Source: Adiantum capillus-veneris (Eukaryota > Streptophyta > Polypodiopsida > Polypodiales > Pteridaceae). Taken from it: DNA of 64,000 nt. Location of the stretch: NCBI GenBank assembly GCA_014529385.2, contig CM043962.1, positions 50,519,674 through 50,583,673 on the forward strand, written 5' to 3'. The translations under genes were made by a program, and so were the position numbers. Below, piece by piece: positions 1-8,988 of the stretch (the stretch's first letter is position 1; each line of letters begins with the position of its first letter). The notes under the pieces are model-generated. The model was not told where the DNA came from. It saw only the letters and a program-made list of their open reading frames with translations, and ran no database searches.

Positions 1-193
1 TAACACAATCTTCCGCCTTTACTAGCATTAGGAATTGATTTTTTCCTCTTATTCTAGGCATCGGATTGGTTCTAACCCCCTTTGTTTTTTTCTTTGCTCT
101 ATAGCGTTTCTGGCGTTGTTTAGTTTGGTTCGGAAAATCATAAAATCAGACATCCGTTATAGTTTCTTCGTTTCCGCTTGAATTGTCCGTTGA
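1..193. other. E1 sequence downstream of the protease ORF, no ORF
   Basis: No open frame of note continues past the stop at 194. On the minus strand there is an A-rich then G-rich run around 75-95 that could be a polypurine tract, but it is not followed by a recognisable LTR start, so I do not call it. Whether a pol gene follows cannot be decided inside the window. Confidence 0.4.
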
Positions 194-622
194 CTAGTTG
201 TCTGCTTCATTTCCCCACTCTGGATGATCGGGAATGTCGTGAAACACCTCCTCTTCATCTTCCTTTTCCAGTGTATTGTTCTTTTCAGTTTCTTTTTCGA
301 GTACAGTTCTCAACATGAAGTACGGAACCACGTCGTACCCGTCCTTGTCGCAAAATTTCGTTGTGGGACCATCCGGAATTGCACAAACATCTAGGGTTGC
401 TAGAATGTGTGTCCATTCTAATGGTTCAAGCGTGTCCTCTGGAAAGGGTTCTCCTATATAAGCTTCGTCTTCGATAGCCCTTTCTAAAACATATTCTTCT
501 CGTTTCAGACTTCCACATTTCGAAGCTCCACACATCCATAACTCCTTGGGTTTACCTAACCAAGCGGGAAATTCGGATCCCACCAAAGTAGCTGAATCAA
601 ACTCCTCCACCGGTGTTCGCAT
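194..622 (-). CDS. E1 ORF5: post-protease segment
   Basis: A 142-aa frame that overlaps the end of the protease ORF by 26 nt. It is clearly collinear with E2 (27130-27530): both carry a PAWL segment, WMC.AS.C, a short ERA/ERS-VEDE stretch and ILATLDVC. In E2 these follow the protease in one frame, so the break in E1 near 600-620 is probably a one-base change (a +1 step) rather than a true gene boundary. The C-terminus is acidic. The function is not recognised; it looks like linker sequence between the first protease domain and the second protease-like domain seen in E2. Confidence 0.6.
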   Translation of the reverse strand: MRTPVEEFDSATLVGSEFPAWLGKPKELWMCGASKCGSLKREEYVLERAIEDEAYIGEPFPEDTLEPLEWTHILATLDVCAIPDGPTTKFCDKDGYDVVPYFMLRTVLEKETEKNNTLEKEDEEEVFHDIPDHPEWGNEADN

Positions 623-1523
623 CTTTGTAGCTATGGTCTTTCAGGTTCACACGTGTAGTGGTTTCCATATTTCTCAGGTATATGTGATCGTAGCCCCAAT
701 CCTGGACCATTTTCAATTGTCTCATGAATGGTCTTCCCAGTATGATATCATAGTTATTCTCCTTGCCAAAATCGACAATAGCAAAAGTATGTTCGTATTG
801 AATGCCGCAAGAAGTCACCACAACTTTCTCTAATAACCCCATAGGTTTCTCCATGTGTCCATCTGCTAATTGGAGTTTCAACCTAGTCTTCCTTATTGCT
901 GGTTTCCCCCATTTTTTCCAGATTTCTTTTGTAGCAATGGCTACCCCAGCTCTGCTGTCTAGTATTGCCATCGTGTTTACTCCTTGGAATTCAACTGGTA
1001 AGGTTGTATTCCCCTCTTCACCTTCGCAATACTCTCCGACCTTGTTTAAGGGTACAGGCTTAGCATTCTTTTGTGGTTTGCTCAGCTCTTGTATACCCTC
1101 TTTCAGTCTCGATGTTGGGTCTTTTATCCCGAATTTCTCCAAGCAATTTCCTACAGTGGTCCACATATGTGGTCTTAGCCTCAAAAGCTCAGCTAGAGTG
1201 ATAGTGCATGTCACTGGTGTTGACAAGATCTCTATCAATCCTTGCGAGTCCATGACTTTTTCTGATGAGATTCTTCGTGAGGGAAGTGCTCTAATCTCGG
1301 ATTTTGCTTCATACTCTCCTAAGTATGAAGGTAAGGTTTTCAGTGAGTGAGGTTTGCTCTCCATTGTTCTAACAGAGCCCCCATCTCCCCAGTAAGATTG
1401 CAGATCCAAGTCCACTTGAGATCCTGCCTCAAATTCCACTATGGGAGGATTCCTGATGTCCTTTTCCCAATTTGTCTGATTAGCTTGGCAACTTAGCTCG
1501 TTTGCAAAGTTTGCCTCTCTCAC
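597..1523 (-). CDS. E1 ORF4: retropepsin-type aspartic protease domain
   Basis: The frame opens by overlapping the stop of the preceding ORF (GTGA), with no ATG there, so it may be reached by frameshifting or the break may be a mutation. Residues about 165-290 look like a retroviral-type aspartic protease: ILDSRAGVAIAT, then a WGKP segment, ADGHMEKPMG, and the ILGRPF motif that normally closes the fold. The catalytic triad should read D-S/T-G; here codons at 951-959 give D-S-R, so the glycine of the active-site loop has become arginine. This should impair dimeric protease activity. E2 carries the homologous domain at 26573-27069. The N-terminal 160 residues are a spacer that I cannot assign. 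Confidence 0.8.
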   Translation of the reverse strand: MREANFANELSCQANQTNWEKDIRNPPIVEFEAGSQVDLDLQSYWGDGGSVRTMESKPHSLKTLPSYLGEYEAKSEIRALPSRRISSEKVMDSQGLIEILSTPVTCTITLAELLRLRPHMWTTVGNCLEKFGIKDPTSRLKEGIQELSKPQKNAKPVPLNKVGEYCEGEEGNTTLPVEFQGVNTMAILDSRAGVAIATKEIWKKWGKPAIRKTRLKLQLADGHMEKPMGLLEKVVVTSCGIQYEHTFAIVDFGKENNYDIILGRPFMRQLKMVQDWGYDHIYLRNMETTTRVNLKDHSYKDANTGGGV

Positions 1524-1987
1524 TTGTTTCCAAAATTCATTGTAATCCTCATCTTTCCGTAAGACCTCTGTATGACTGGATGAAAACTCTCTATCTCCTG
1601 ATCGGTTGTGTTCAATACTATGCGGTCATCCTTGTGTGTATTTTCAGGCTTTTGTGCACTGGGAGTCTTTTCAGCTACCCGTGAAATGATAGTCTCTTGC
1701 TGAATTGGGTTTTCCGTTCCACAATTCATTGTTTCTTTTGGTGGTTCTAATAAGGCTTGTGCAGTCTCGATCATTCTCTGGCACATTTCAAGTCTCTGCT
1801 TTTCCAATTCCGCGTTTGGGTATGTCATCCACCTCTGTTCTTGTGTTTGGTTGTTCTTTAACCTAGCTTCGTAAGCTCTCATCAGTGCGTCCAATGGTTC
1901 GTGTACTTTGTCGACTAGCACTGATCCCCCTGAGCTTAAGCTCGTTGTTTCTTTGATACTCTTTTGTTTCGTTCTTTCCGGGCTCAT
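1520..1987 (-). CDS. E1 ORF3: spacer ORF between nucleocapsid and protease
   Basis: A 155-aa frame whose ATG overlaps the previous stop as ATGA at 1984-1987. It holds VLVDKV.EPLDAL..AYEA.L, followed by TQEQRWMTYP and EKQRLEMC. The same segments occur in E2 at about 25845-26010, so this is a conserved part of the family polyprotein and not a random ORF. No known domain is recognised. The ATGA junction would allow termination-reinitiation, but a one-base frame change in a once continuous reading frame explains it equally well. Confidence 0.6.
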   Translation of the reverse strand: MSPERTKQKSIKETTSLSSGGSVLVDKVHEPLDALMRAYEARLKNNQTQEQRWMTYPNAELEKQRLEMCQRMIETAQALLEPPKETMNCGTENPIQQETIISRVAEKTPSAQKPENTHKDDRIVLNTTDQEIESFHPVIQRSYGKMRITMNFGNK

Positions 1988-2943
1988 CTCTCGTTTCCGT
2001 TTTGACTCTCAAGTTTTTCTAATCTATCTTTAGTTCGCTTTAGTTCCTCAGCTAGAATAGCGTCTTCACGTTCTTTTCTCAACTTCATGCGTGCTTTTCT
2101 AGCTTTCCATGTGTTTTTCTGACTCCGCGGTCCTTGACTAACCATTTCAGTCGCTAACTTTCCATTCTCAGGTTCTCTAGTGGTTTTCTTAGCTTGAGCT
2201 CTAGTAACAACTTGCGTTGGTATCAGAGTTTCATTTTCAGACCCACTGCTGGTAGGAATAGTTTCTAGCATATTCAATGTCGTCTTTTGCACTTTGTTTG
2301 GATTCTTTGAACAATCCTCAATGAAGTGAGTAACCCCACACTCAGTGCAATAAGCGTTAATTCTAATGATTTCCGTATGTGGACAAACATTCATCAGATG
2401 GTCACCTCCACACTTGTAACAGGGTCCTAGTGCTGGTCTTGGTCCCATTTGATTCGTCCTTTGTGGATAGGATGGTCTTTGTCCTGTTAACCCTCCATGA
2501 GCTATGAACATCAATGTTCTTGCGTCCAAATTGTATCTCTCTTCATCAGAAGCACTTGTAACTGTTGGTATTCCAACATTCCCAATCATGCCCCATGGTT
2601 CTGGTTGTTTGGGTTCTTCTGGTGGGTAATACACAGTTGGAGACATGTGTGCACCAGATTCTTCATAATAGGCTTGAACAGGCACTAAGGCTTGTTCTTC
2701 CTGATTCTCTAAGGTTGGTGCATATCTAATGCCCACTGGTCTTGCTCCTGGTAAAGGTGGTTGTTGTCCCAATACCGGTTGCGGTCTTTCTATCCCCATA
2801 GGTCCTGGTACATTTCCCGTTGGGTATCGAGGTACTGGATGTACCTGAGGTGGTGCTAATTGAGCAGGAGGTGCATACTGACGCTCCCTTACATACCCTT
2901 TGTTGTAATAGCACTCCTCTGTTGGATGATTTGTCCATTTTTT
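1984..2943 (-). CDS. E1 ORF2: nucleocapsid-like zinc-knuckle region
   Basis: Lies in the -1 frame relative to gag and overlaps its 3' end by about 50 nt; the first ATG is at 2799 but the frame is open from at least 2943. After a Pro/Gln-rich stretch it has two CX2CX3HX4C knuckles: CYKCGGDHLMNVC at 2383-2421 and CTECGVTHFIEDC at 2311-2349. A third, damaged one (CAIE, then HPTEEC) straddles the gag/ORF2 overlap. These would bind genomic RNA during particle assembly. The X3 spacing differs from the common X4 and is seen in some plant gypsy Gag proteins. The C-terminal 60 residues are strongly charged and likely coiled coil. E2 matches at 25084-25513. Confidence 0.75.
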   Translation of the reverse strand, partial: KKWTNHPTEECYYNKGYVRERQYAPPAQLAPPQVHPVPRYPTGNVPGPMGIERPQPVLGQQPPLPGARPVGIRYAPTLENQEEQALVPVQAYYEESGAHMSPTVYYPPEEPKQPEPWGMIGNVGIPTVTSASDEERYNLDARTLMFIAHGGLTGQRPSYPQRTNQMGPRPALGPCYKCGGDHLMNVCPHTEIIRINAYCTECGVTHFIEDCSKNPNKVQKTTLNMLETIPTSSGSENETLIPTQVVTRAQAKKTTREPENGKLATEMVSQGPRSQKNTWKARKARMKLRKEREDAILAEELKRTKDRLEKLESQNGNER

Positions 2944-4811
2944 TCAATAGCACACCATTTCAGTGGTTTTGGCAATGGTTTTTGGTATGGTGCCATCCTT
3001 TTTAGAGCATCTTCTATCATTTGCTCTACATTTGGCATGGTTGTTGTTTGAACATTCTTTTTAGTGGTAGTCTCGCTCGCTACGGAGGAGGAGCTACTGG
3101 ATGCAAAATCTGTATCCGCTGACACCTCTCCATAAACCGTACAGTTATCCACTAAGTACAATGCCTCTCTCGTTACTTGCTCGAAACTTGTACAAGCTTT
3201 CAAGTGCAAGTCCTTCTTGAGAGTGTCGTTTCTCAGTCCCTCAATAAAAAGAACAGATAGTCTGTCATCTTGTGGTCGTTCACGTACTGGACATCTCTCA
3301 ATGTATTGTTTGAAGCGAAGTGAAGCTTCCTTCACTTTTTCGTGTTCTCTCTGTTTAAAAGCATATATTTGTGAGACCGTATTGTGCTTAATCCCTCGTT
3401 TTGAGAATTCCTCAGCAAACTCTCTTAGCAAATGGTCAATGTCATGGAATCCCCCTATGTTCAGTGGTTGAAACCATGTCAATGCCGTACCTTCTAGAGT
3501 AAGACCAAATCCCTCGTATTGTGTATGGAAATCTGTTATCTGCTCAGCTCTTAAGACTTGCTTAAAGAGTGACACATGTGCATACGGATCTCCTGAACCA
3601 CCATACTTCTTTGGCATACACTTCGCTACTTGAGATGGTCTCATACGTCTATGGTCTGCTACCAATCTCATTGCTCCTGTGTCCCGGCTAAAGCTTTCTC
3701 TAGCATCATGGACTTCATGGGTTACCCTTGTCGGTTCCCCTGCCCTGAATCTACTACTAGGAGGTAAATGTGATGGTTCCGCTTCGAACCTTGGACCTGG
3801 AGTGGTATATGTGGGGATTGGAACTGCACTACCTCGATTCGTATCCATTGACTCTCTGGAATGTAATGATCCCATTGGTTCGGGCTTCGAGTACTGAGGT
3901 TGGCTGAAAGAGTCAGCAGCCTGAGTTCTTTGTCCTCCTGTCGTCATTGGGTTTTGCCCTCCATTTGTTGGTGCTGGTCTTTGTGAGCTAGAAGTAATAT
4001 AATACTGATGTAGTGGTCCCCCAAAGTATGTATATCCTTCTAATTCTTTCTTGCCCATTGTTGAGTATTGCCTCCCATACTTGTCGTAAGCAGCAATTTT
4101 CACTTCCGATCCCTCTGTGTAGGTAAAGACATAAAGTCTTTTTTGGTCTGTCAACTCTCCGGTGTAGGGTTCTTCACATCTATAATAGAGATCTTGCTCC
4201 CCATTATTATATTTGTATAGCCCCACATAGATGTTATCAGTGTTGATCCTTGTAGTTTCATTCTCTCTTCTTAACCTCGCATCAGGGAAGTTCATTATTG
4301 GTGCTTTCTCCTCAAGTTCTTCATCTACTTTGGCTTTGGTGCCCATCAATCCCCACTTGTCCACAATGTTAGGGTTTAGGACTACCAAGTACATGGTACC
4401 CTCGTCATCTAGATATCTATCTCCGCTATAGCTCACAGGCACTAAGTCCTTGAACTCACTAGGTCTCTCCTCTATCTTTACACAATAGCGGTCCATTCCA
4501 TCTTTGTAGATCTTGGCACCTTGCTCATTGTCGTACTGGTATTTTATGAACAATAGCTTCATTGTGGCGGAAGGGTTTGATGATCCTGCTGCCATATTTT
4601 CTCTGTTGTTCAGGTTCAAGTGTTCCAAGTGTTCGGTGAAAATCTCGTAAGATCTCTCCGAAGAAGTATCAGAAACACTTCCTTCAAAGATCGGCTCTAA
4701 TGGTTGCACCCAACTTTGGTTTACACTTCCCTCGGTTGATATGACACTTGCTTGTTCCCCTTGTTTTGGTTGGTTATTCTGGAGATTCCTGCCCGATCTC
4801 AAATTCATCAA
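2889..4811 (-). CDS. E1 gag (capsid) with an unrecognised N-terminal domain
   Basis: A 640-aa frame starting MMNLRSG. Residues about 400-560 form a retrotransposon gag domain: KYGGSGDPYAHVSLFKQVLR, LEGTALTWFQPL, FAEEFSKRGIKHN, then FIEGLRNDTLKKDL. This region packs the RNA genome into virus-like particles. Residues about 83-265 are a Tyr- and Asp-rich domain that I do not recognise; its end (DKYGRQY, then LEGYTYFGG) is matched in E2 (DNYGREY, LERYTYKG), so it belongs to the family. Residues about 270-390 are low-complexity Pro/Ser/Thr. The frame ends just after the first damaged zinc knuckle, overlapping ORF2. The start is the first ATG after the leader. Confidence 0.85.
   Translation of the reverse strand: MMNLRSGRNLQNNQPKQGEQASVISTEGSVNQSWVQPLEPIFEGSVSDTSSERSYEIFTEHLEHLNLNNRENMAAGSSNPSATMKLLFIKYQYDNEQGAKIYKDGMDRYCVKIEERPSEFKDLVPVSYSGDRYLDDEGTMYLVVLNPNIVDKWGLMGTKAKVDEELEEKAPIMNFPDARLRRENETTRINTDNIYVGLYKYNNGEQDLYYRCEEPYTGELTDQKRLYVFTYTEGSEVKIAAYDKYGRQYSTMGKKELEGYTYFGGPLHQYYITSSSQRPAPTNGGQNPMTTGGQRTQAADSFSQPQYSKPEPMGSLHSRESMDTNRGSAVPIPTYTTPGPRFEAEPSHLPPSSRFRAGEPTRVTHEVHDARESFSRDTGAMRLVADHRRMRPSQVAKCMPKKYGGSGDPYAHVSLFKQVLRAEQITDFHTQYEGFGLTLEGTALTWFQPLNIGGFHDIDHLLREFAEEFSKRGIKHNTVSQIYAFKQREHEKVKEASLRFKQYIERCPVRERPQDDRLSVLFIEGLRNDTLKKDLHLKACTSFEQVTREALYLVDNCTVYGEVSADTDFASSSSSSVASETTTKKNVQTTTMPNVEQMIEDALKRMAPYQKPLPKPLKWCAIEKNGQIIQQRSAITTKGM
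2937..2943 (-). promoter_or_regulatory. Possible -1 ribosomal frameshift heptamer A AAA AAT
   Basis: On the minus strand the gag frame reads GAA AAA AAT, which is the X XXY YYZ pattern in the correct phase. A -1 slip here leads directly into ORF2 and restores the H-P-T-E-E-C half of the first zinc knuckle. E2 has no A-run at the matching place, so a simple one-base loss in E1 is the main alternative. Confidence 0.3.
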
Positions 4812-4977
4812 TTCCCCTAAAGGACTTTAACTTTTCCGTCTCGGCAATTTGTTTTCCCAAGTTTTTGTGGTCAGAATTGATCCAAACTGATTGATACTTG
4901 GTCAATTGTTTAATCTTGTCAGTTGGACAACTTCTGTTTCATCAAGTGAGAATTTTGTTGCAGTTATGCTGAAAAAG

Positions 4978-4997
4978 ACATTATACGCGTATGATGT
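4978..4997 (-). repeat. E1 palindrome copy (gag-proximal)
   Basis: ACATTATACGCGTATGATGT on the plus strand: one mismatched pair (positions 5/16), with flanking AG/CT also symmetric. Confidence 0.85.
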
Positions 4998-5258
4998 CTT
5001 TTTTCACAGATTTAGACTATTTTGGTTATGCTCACTCTCAGTAGCCCCCTTATGCTCTGTCCACTCACAAAATTTAGTTTGAACTCTGTTTGAGCAAGTT
5101 ATGGCTAATTTAGGCTTTTCTTGGCAATTTTCGCTTTTGACTTGTTTTTTGGGTCAATTGTGATCCAAATGGATGAAACTTGAAATATAACCTCTAGACA
5201 GCTATTACAATGGATCTGTGTTGGCAAAGTATCAAAATATGTCCAAAATTAGGTAAAG

Positions 5259-5278
5259 ACATCATACGCGTATGATGT
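5259..5278 (-). repeat. E1 palindrome copy
   Basis: ACATCATACGCGTATGATGT, a perfect 20-nt palindrome. Confidence 0.9.
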
Positions 5279-5382
5279 TTTTTCATCAATTTGGGTCAAG
5301 ACTTGATATTTATGCTTTCTACAGTGTTTGTAACAATCTTGTCAGGTCAGATATCAAAAATAAGCAGTGGATGTGCTAAAAG

Positions 5383-5402
5383 ACATTATACGCGTATGAT
5401 GT
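5383..5402 (-). repeat. E1 palindrome copy
   Basis: Same sequence as the copy at 4978, with the same single mismatch; flanking AG/CT are symmetric. Confidence 0.85.
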
Positions 5403-5665
5403 CTTTTGTCCCAGATTTTGACTATTCTTGGTTTTAAGCCTTCTCCAATGTTTATAATTGAGTTTCAAGTGTTTTTGTCAGGTTTGAATGTAAAAACAAG
5501 ATCTGAATCCAAAATTTCCTATTCTTTGCGTTTCTTGGACTCCGACTTGTCTTTTTGGGTTTCTTTGAGTGTTAATGCTCTTGTTTTAAGTTGAAATTAG
5601 GGTATAACCCCCCTTTTGAACACTCTGGTAAAGTCAAATTTTCTGTTTTGGTCTCTGTTTGGTCA

Positions 5666-5695
5666 TTTAGACATCATACGCGTATGATGTCTAAA
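5666..5695 (-). repeat. E1 palindrome copy, extended to 30 nt
   Basis: The 20-nt core at 5671-5690 is perfect, and symmetry extends five more bases on each side (TTTAG/CTAAA), giving a perfect 30-nt palindrome. This is the PBS-proximal copy. Confidence 0.9.
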
Positions 5696-6209
5696 GTTGC
5701 AGATTTCCAGTTTTTTGGCACAGAATCCTTCCTAAAGCTTTCTCAAGTGCTCAGCAACTCCCAGATACACAGAAAATTTCTCTGACTTTTGTTTATTGCA
5801 AGTTTCACTACTAACTCGACGGTTTAGTGATCTAACATGCAATCAACCATATCAAGCAAATACTCCAATGATTACTAGCTCTAGATCAGGATCAAATGAA
5901 GTCCTACCTAAGCTATTCCTAATCATAAAATGGGTTTGGTAATTGTGATTTTAAAGAGATCCACTGCCACTCACGGACTAGCAAATTCTTCTTCTATCAA
6001 CAACTACTCAACACCAACAACAACAAACAAATCTAAGCTAAACTAAAAATACTGTCAACACGGAAGACCCAGGAATACCCCACTTCCTAGTATCTCTCGA
6101 GATCTTCGGAGTCCACCACTCCTAGATCTTTTCTAACTAAAGTATACAAAGTAGTTTATACGACTCACCTCGTAGGATTAGTCTAAGGTCACCTACTTAG
6201 GGCTCTCGT

Positions 6210-6226
6210 CCCCGGCAGCGGCGCCA
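6210..6226 (-). promoter_or_regulatory. E1 primer-binding site, tRNA-Asp type
   Basis: The plus strand reads CCCCGGCAGCGGCGCCA, which matches the 3' end of plant tRNA-Asp (recalled as CCCCGGCAACGGCGCCA) with one difference. The minus-strand RNA would therefore anneal to that tRNA for first-strand synthesis. It lies 2 nt from the LTR edge, as expected. Confidence 0.85.
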
Positions 6227-6852
6227 AATGTTAAGGCGGTTACGCCGCTAGCGGAAGCTAAATAGCGAGAACTCAACCAACAACAGAATTTGTCAGACGA
6301 GGACGGAGCTTGACCCGCAGGCGCATGGAAACAACTAGGTGGGTGTCAAATCACCTACTCGACCTTCTAATGACAATCACTACTAAGGAAATCAAATCTA
6401 AGTTCTAAAATACGCAAGTGACTGAAATCCGTACTACGAACGAATGCTATACGAAACAGGATCTAGAATCATTGAATCGATCTCAAACTCAAGGGGAAGT
6501 CTATACACTAGGTAAGAACAACACCCTAAAGACTTGAACTGCAAAATCAACCTATAACCACTCCGTGCGGTAAACGCGTATGAAGACAGGCCGAAAAATA
6601 CAGGTGACCGAAACTTGACCCCGATGGTACTAATGTGTAGCTCTACTCGTTGTGGTTCTATAGATATGCTGCACGCTCCATTCCGACACACGAGTTGGAA
6701 GAAAACTCACACCGAAGCTCGTAGGAACTTACCACACATAGAAGCCGATAGCGCGCACTCTTGGTATCTGTGCGTAGCTCTCGCCGTTGCTAACACAATG
6801 GTGGTGTCGCTTCTCCAATGGCGGCTCCGTAGCTCGCGTAGCAAGTAGATAA

Positions 6853-6854
<2 letters not shown>

Positions 6855-6929
<75 letters not shown>
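6855..6929. repeat. (CT)n microsatellite in E1 LTR
   Basis: About 37 uninterrupted CT units, inside the E1 LTR. Confidence 0.95.
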
Positions 6930-6931
<2 letters not shown>

Positions 6932-7001
6932 ACACAGTCACGGCGCTCAAAAACTTACTTTGATTAATAATCTGAGTCCCCTTAGGTTACAAAAACTTTG
7001 G

Positions 7002-7009
7002 CTTATATA
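7002..7009 (-). promoter_or_regulatory. E1 LTR TATA box
   Basis: TATATAAG on the minus strand, at a sensible place inside the LTR. The predicted transcription start would be about 25-35 nt further on, near 6970-6980. Confidence 0.5.
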
Positions 7010-7217
7010 CCTCAGCCTTGGAGGTGAGAACATCTCTAACTAATTACATCAGCAAGTGAAATTACTTCGGGATTACAAGCTGGAAACTCAATTGAGTCCC
7101 GTTACTTAATGAATGGCTCAAATCAAAATAATGTCGGAAAGACATTTATTACAATCAATGGTTACAAAATGATGAGTGTGAGCAAAAATGTGGGTGTGAT
7201 CCTCTGCTGGCTCAACA

Positions 7218-7249
7218 TCTGCCCCAATCCTTTTTCGAATCCCACTACT

Positions 7250-7323
<74 letters not shown>

Positions 7324-7588
7324 TGTGGTGTGTGTGTGTGTGTGTGTGGTATGTGTGTGGTGTGTGTGTGTGTGTGGTTTTATGGGTCTAACTCTCCCAG
7401 CGCTTTAACACAGGCACCTCAAAATGTGGAGGTGAGGCAGTAGGAGGGGCCTGCCCTTGAGTTGTAGGAGTGGGGTTTGCCATCCCTGCTGCAACCATGC
7501 AAGAGGGAAATTTTGCAACTAAGGAAAGAGGATGACAATAAGAGGCATGGTCGAGAGAGATCAGTTTTGTGTGTGTGTGCGCGCGCGC

Positions 7589-7637
<49 letters not shown>

Positions 7638-8169
7638 ATGGGAGGAAAGGAGATTGTAAAGATGGCGAGGCTGTGAATATGTATGCAATAGTATTATAGT
7701 AAGGACTCATGGCAAGAGTACAAGCGGCTCCACATCCAAAGCACACGTGAGTACAACGCATCCAATTATTTGTGGTGCCATAGCTGGTAGAGCCTAATTA
7801 GGGGCGGACAACAAATATTGTGGTACTTGAAGCAGCAGCAACATAAGTGACTCAGCCGCCTCTTAGGATTTAACAGAGAAGGTTTCGTTGTTTTCTACAG
7901 CTAATGCAATGATATATTTCCACCTAGATCTAGCAGGCTTGCAACCACTACCCAATAAGTTCGCAACATTTTTTTAGAGTTGCCCAATTACAATTTTCTT
8001 AGAATTGCCCATGGCCAACACGTTTGCAACCAGAGACCCATGCGGATTGGCTCTATGGTGGGCAAGTTGCAAGTTGGGTATTTTTGTTCGTTATGAACAT
8101 TTGCAATGCTCCTGTTGCATGCCCTTAAATAGGCTTGAGCAGCCACCAATGTGAAAAGGTGTTTGAAGC

Positions 8170-8215
<46 letters not shown>

Positions 8216-8988
8216 ATGATGACCTCACAATTTCTTTACTGTTGGCCATGGAAGCAGATGAACCATAGGTCTGTAGAAGGCATCTTCCAACCTACAAGCA
8301 TATACAATGTTTGAACCCCATAGAAGAGCCTTGAAGTGTCTTACTTATGGAGAACACTTTGAGTGCTCTTTATCTGAGGCAAGTCCTCCACAATAGGGCA
8401 GATTGCACAGAGCTCCAATGTGCCATCCTAGGAGCAACTTGGCTCTTCTAAACCTCCTCCTTGGGAATACAAGCAACATGTCTCCCTGACCAACTTGCTT
8501 TTGGTGCTTTCTTACCCCTAGATTATTGGCCTCCATGGTGGTTTCCATATCCATAATTGGGTTTATCTTTAAATACTTCTGCAAGAAGATTGTTTTGGAA
8601 CTGATCTTACTTGCAAATAGCCCATTTTATACTCTTATCTTGGGCATCTTTGTATTTGGAGGTTTTCTTGCATCTGCTTTCTTATGGTTCAAGCCATTTG
8701 AACTCGCAAATGTAGAAGACAAGCAAAATCGAGAAGAATATGGGCTCTTGGATTGATGTTGTTAAGATCGAGCAGATGGGTTCTTGGATTGATGGTACTG
8801 TAAGATTCATGTTGAATGCTTCTTGGTTATTTTGTATTATGAGCTATGGATACATATACGGGAGACTTGAATCTTTTGCCTTCTTCAAAATTTCCCATTT
8901 TTTGTGCATGTAGTTTGGATTATTGTCGTTTGATAAAATTAGAAGTCAATCATGTGAATGTGTGTGTGTGTGTGTGTGTGTACATACA
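7218..8988. other. Region without a supported gene; microsatellites
   Basis: Holds a long (TG)n tract (7251-7378, with short interruptions), a (GT)n tract (about 7585-7634) and a (GA)n tract (about 8172-8211). Small ORFs here have no recognisable motif. A hydrophobic 76-aa ORF at 8526-8756 has no supporting context and is not called. Confidence 0.7.

Larger units (their letters stand above)
4812..6209 (-). other. E1 untranslated leader with spaced palindromes
   Basis: The 1.4 kb between PBS and gag has no long ORF. Its gag-proximal 700 nt carry four copies of a 20-nt palindrome at spacings of 288, 124 and 281 nt. Flanks of the copies resemble each other (for example a gtccaaa/gatccaaa segment), so the palindromes sit in degenerate tandem repeats of roughly 280 nt. 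The PBS-proximal 500 nt show no repeats that I can see. Confidence 0.8.
1..7217 (-). mobile_element. E1: Ty3/gypsy-like LTR retrotransposon, gag-protease part
   Basis: Read on the minus strand, the order is LTR (6229-7217), PBS (6210-6226), leader (4812-6209), gag, nucleocapsid-like region, spacer ORF, and aspartic protease ending near 194. The other LTR and any polymerase lie left of the window. The tRNA-Asp-type PBS fits what is known of the Athila/Tat side of plant gypsy elements, but without RT the lineage is an inference. Long open frames (640 codons for gag) suggest it is younger than its relative E2 at 13758-30900. A protease active-site change and frame breaks argue that this copy may not be autonomous. 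Confidence 0.85.
6229..7217 (-). repeat. E1 5' LTR
   Basis: The inner edge is fixed by the PBS: on the minus strand the LTR ends CCTTAACA. The outer edge is placed at 7217 because the minus strand there starts TGTTGAGCC, giving TGTT/AACA ends; without the second LTR this edge is a guess. A TATA box lies at 7002-7009, so U3 is to the right of it and R/U5 to the left. A (GA)n tract at 6855-6929 would lie in the transcribed R/U5 part. Confidence 0.65.

Noticed and set aside
8526-8756. Hydrophobic 76-aa ORF as a small membrane protein
   Set aside because: No homology recognised, no context, and similar ORFs are expected by chance in AT-rich DNA.
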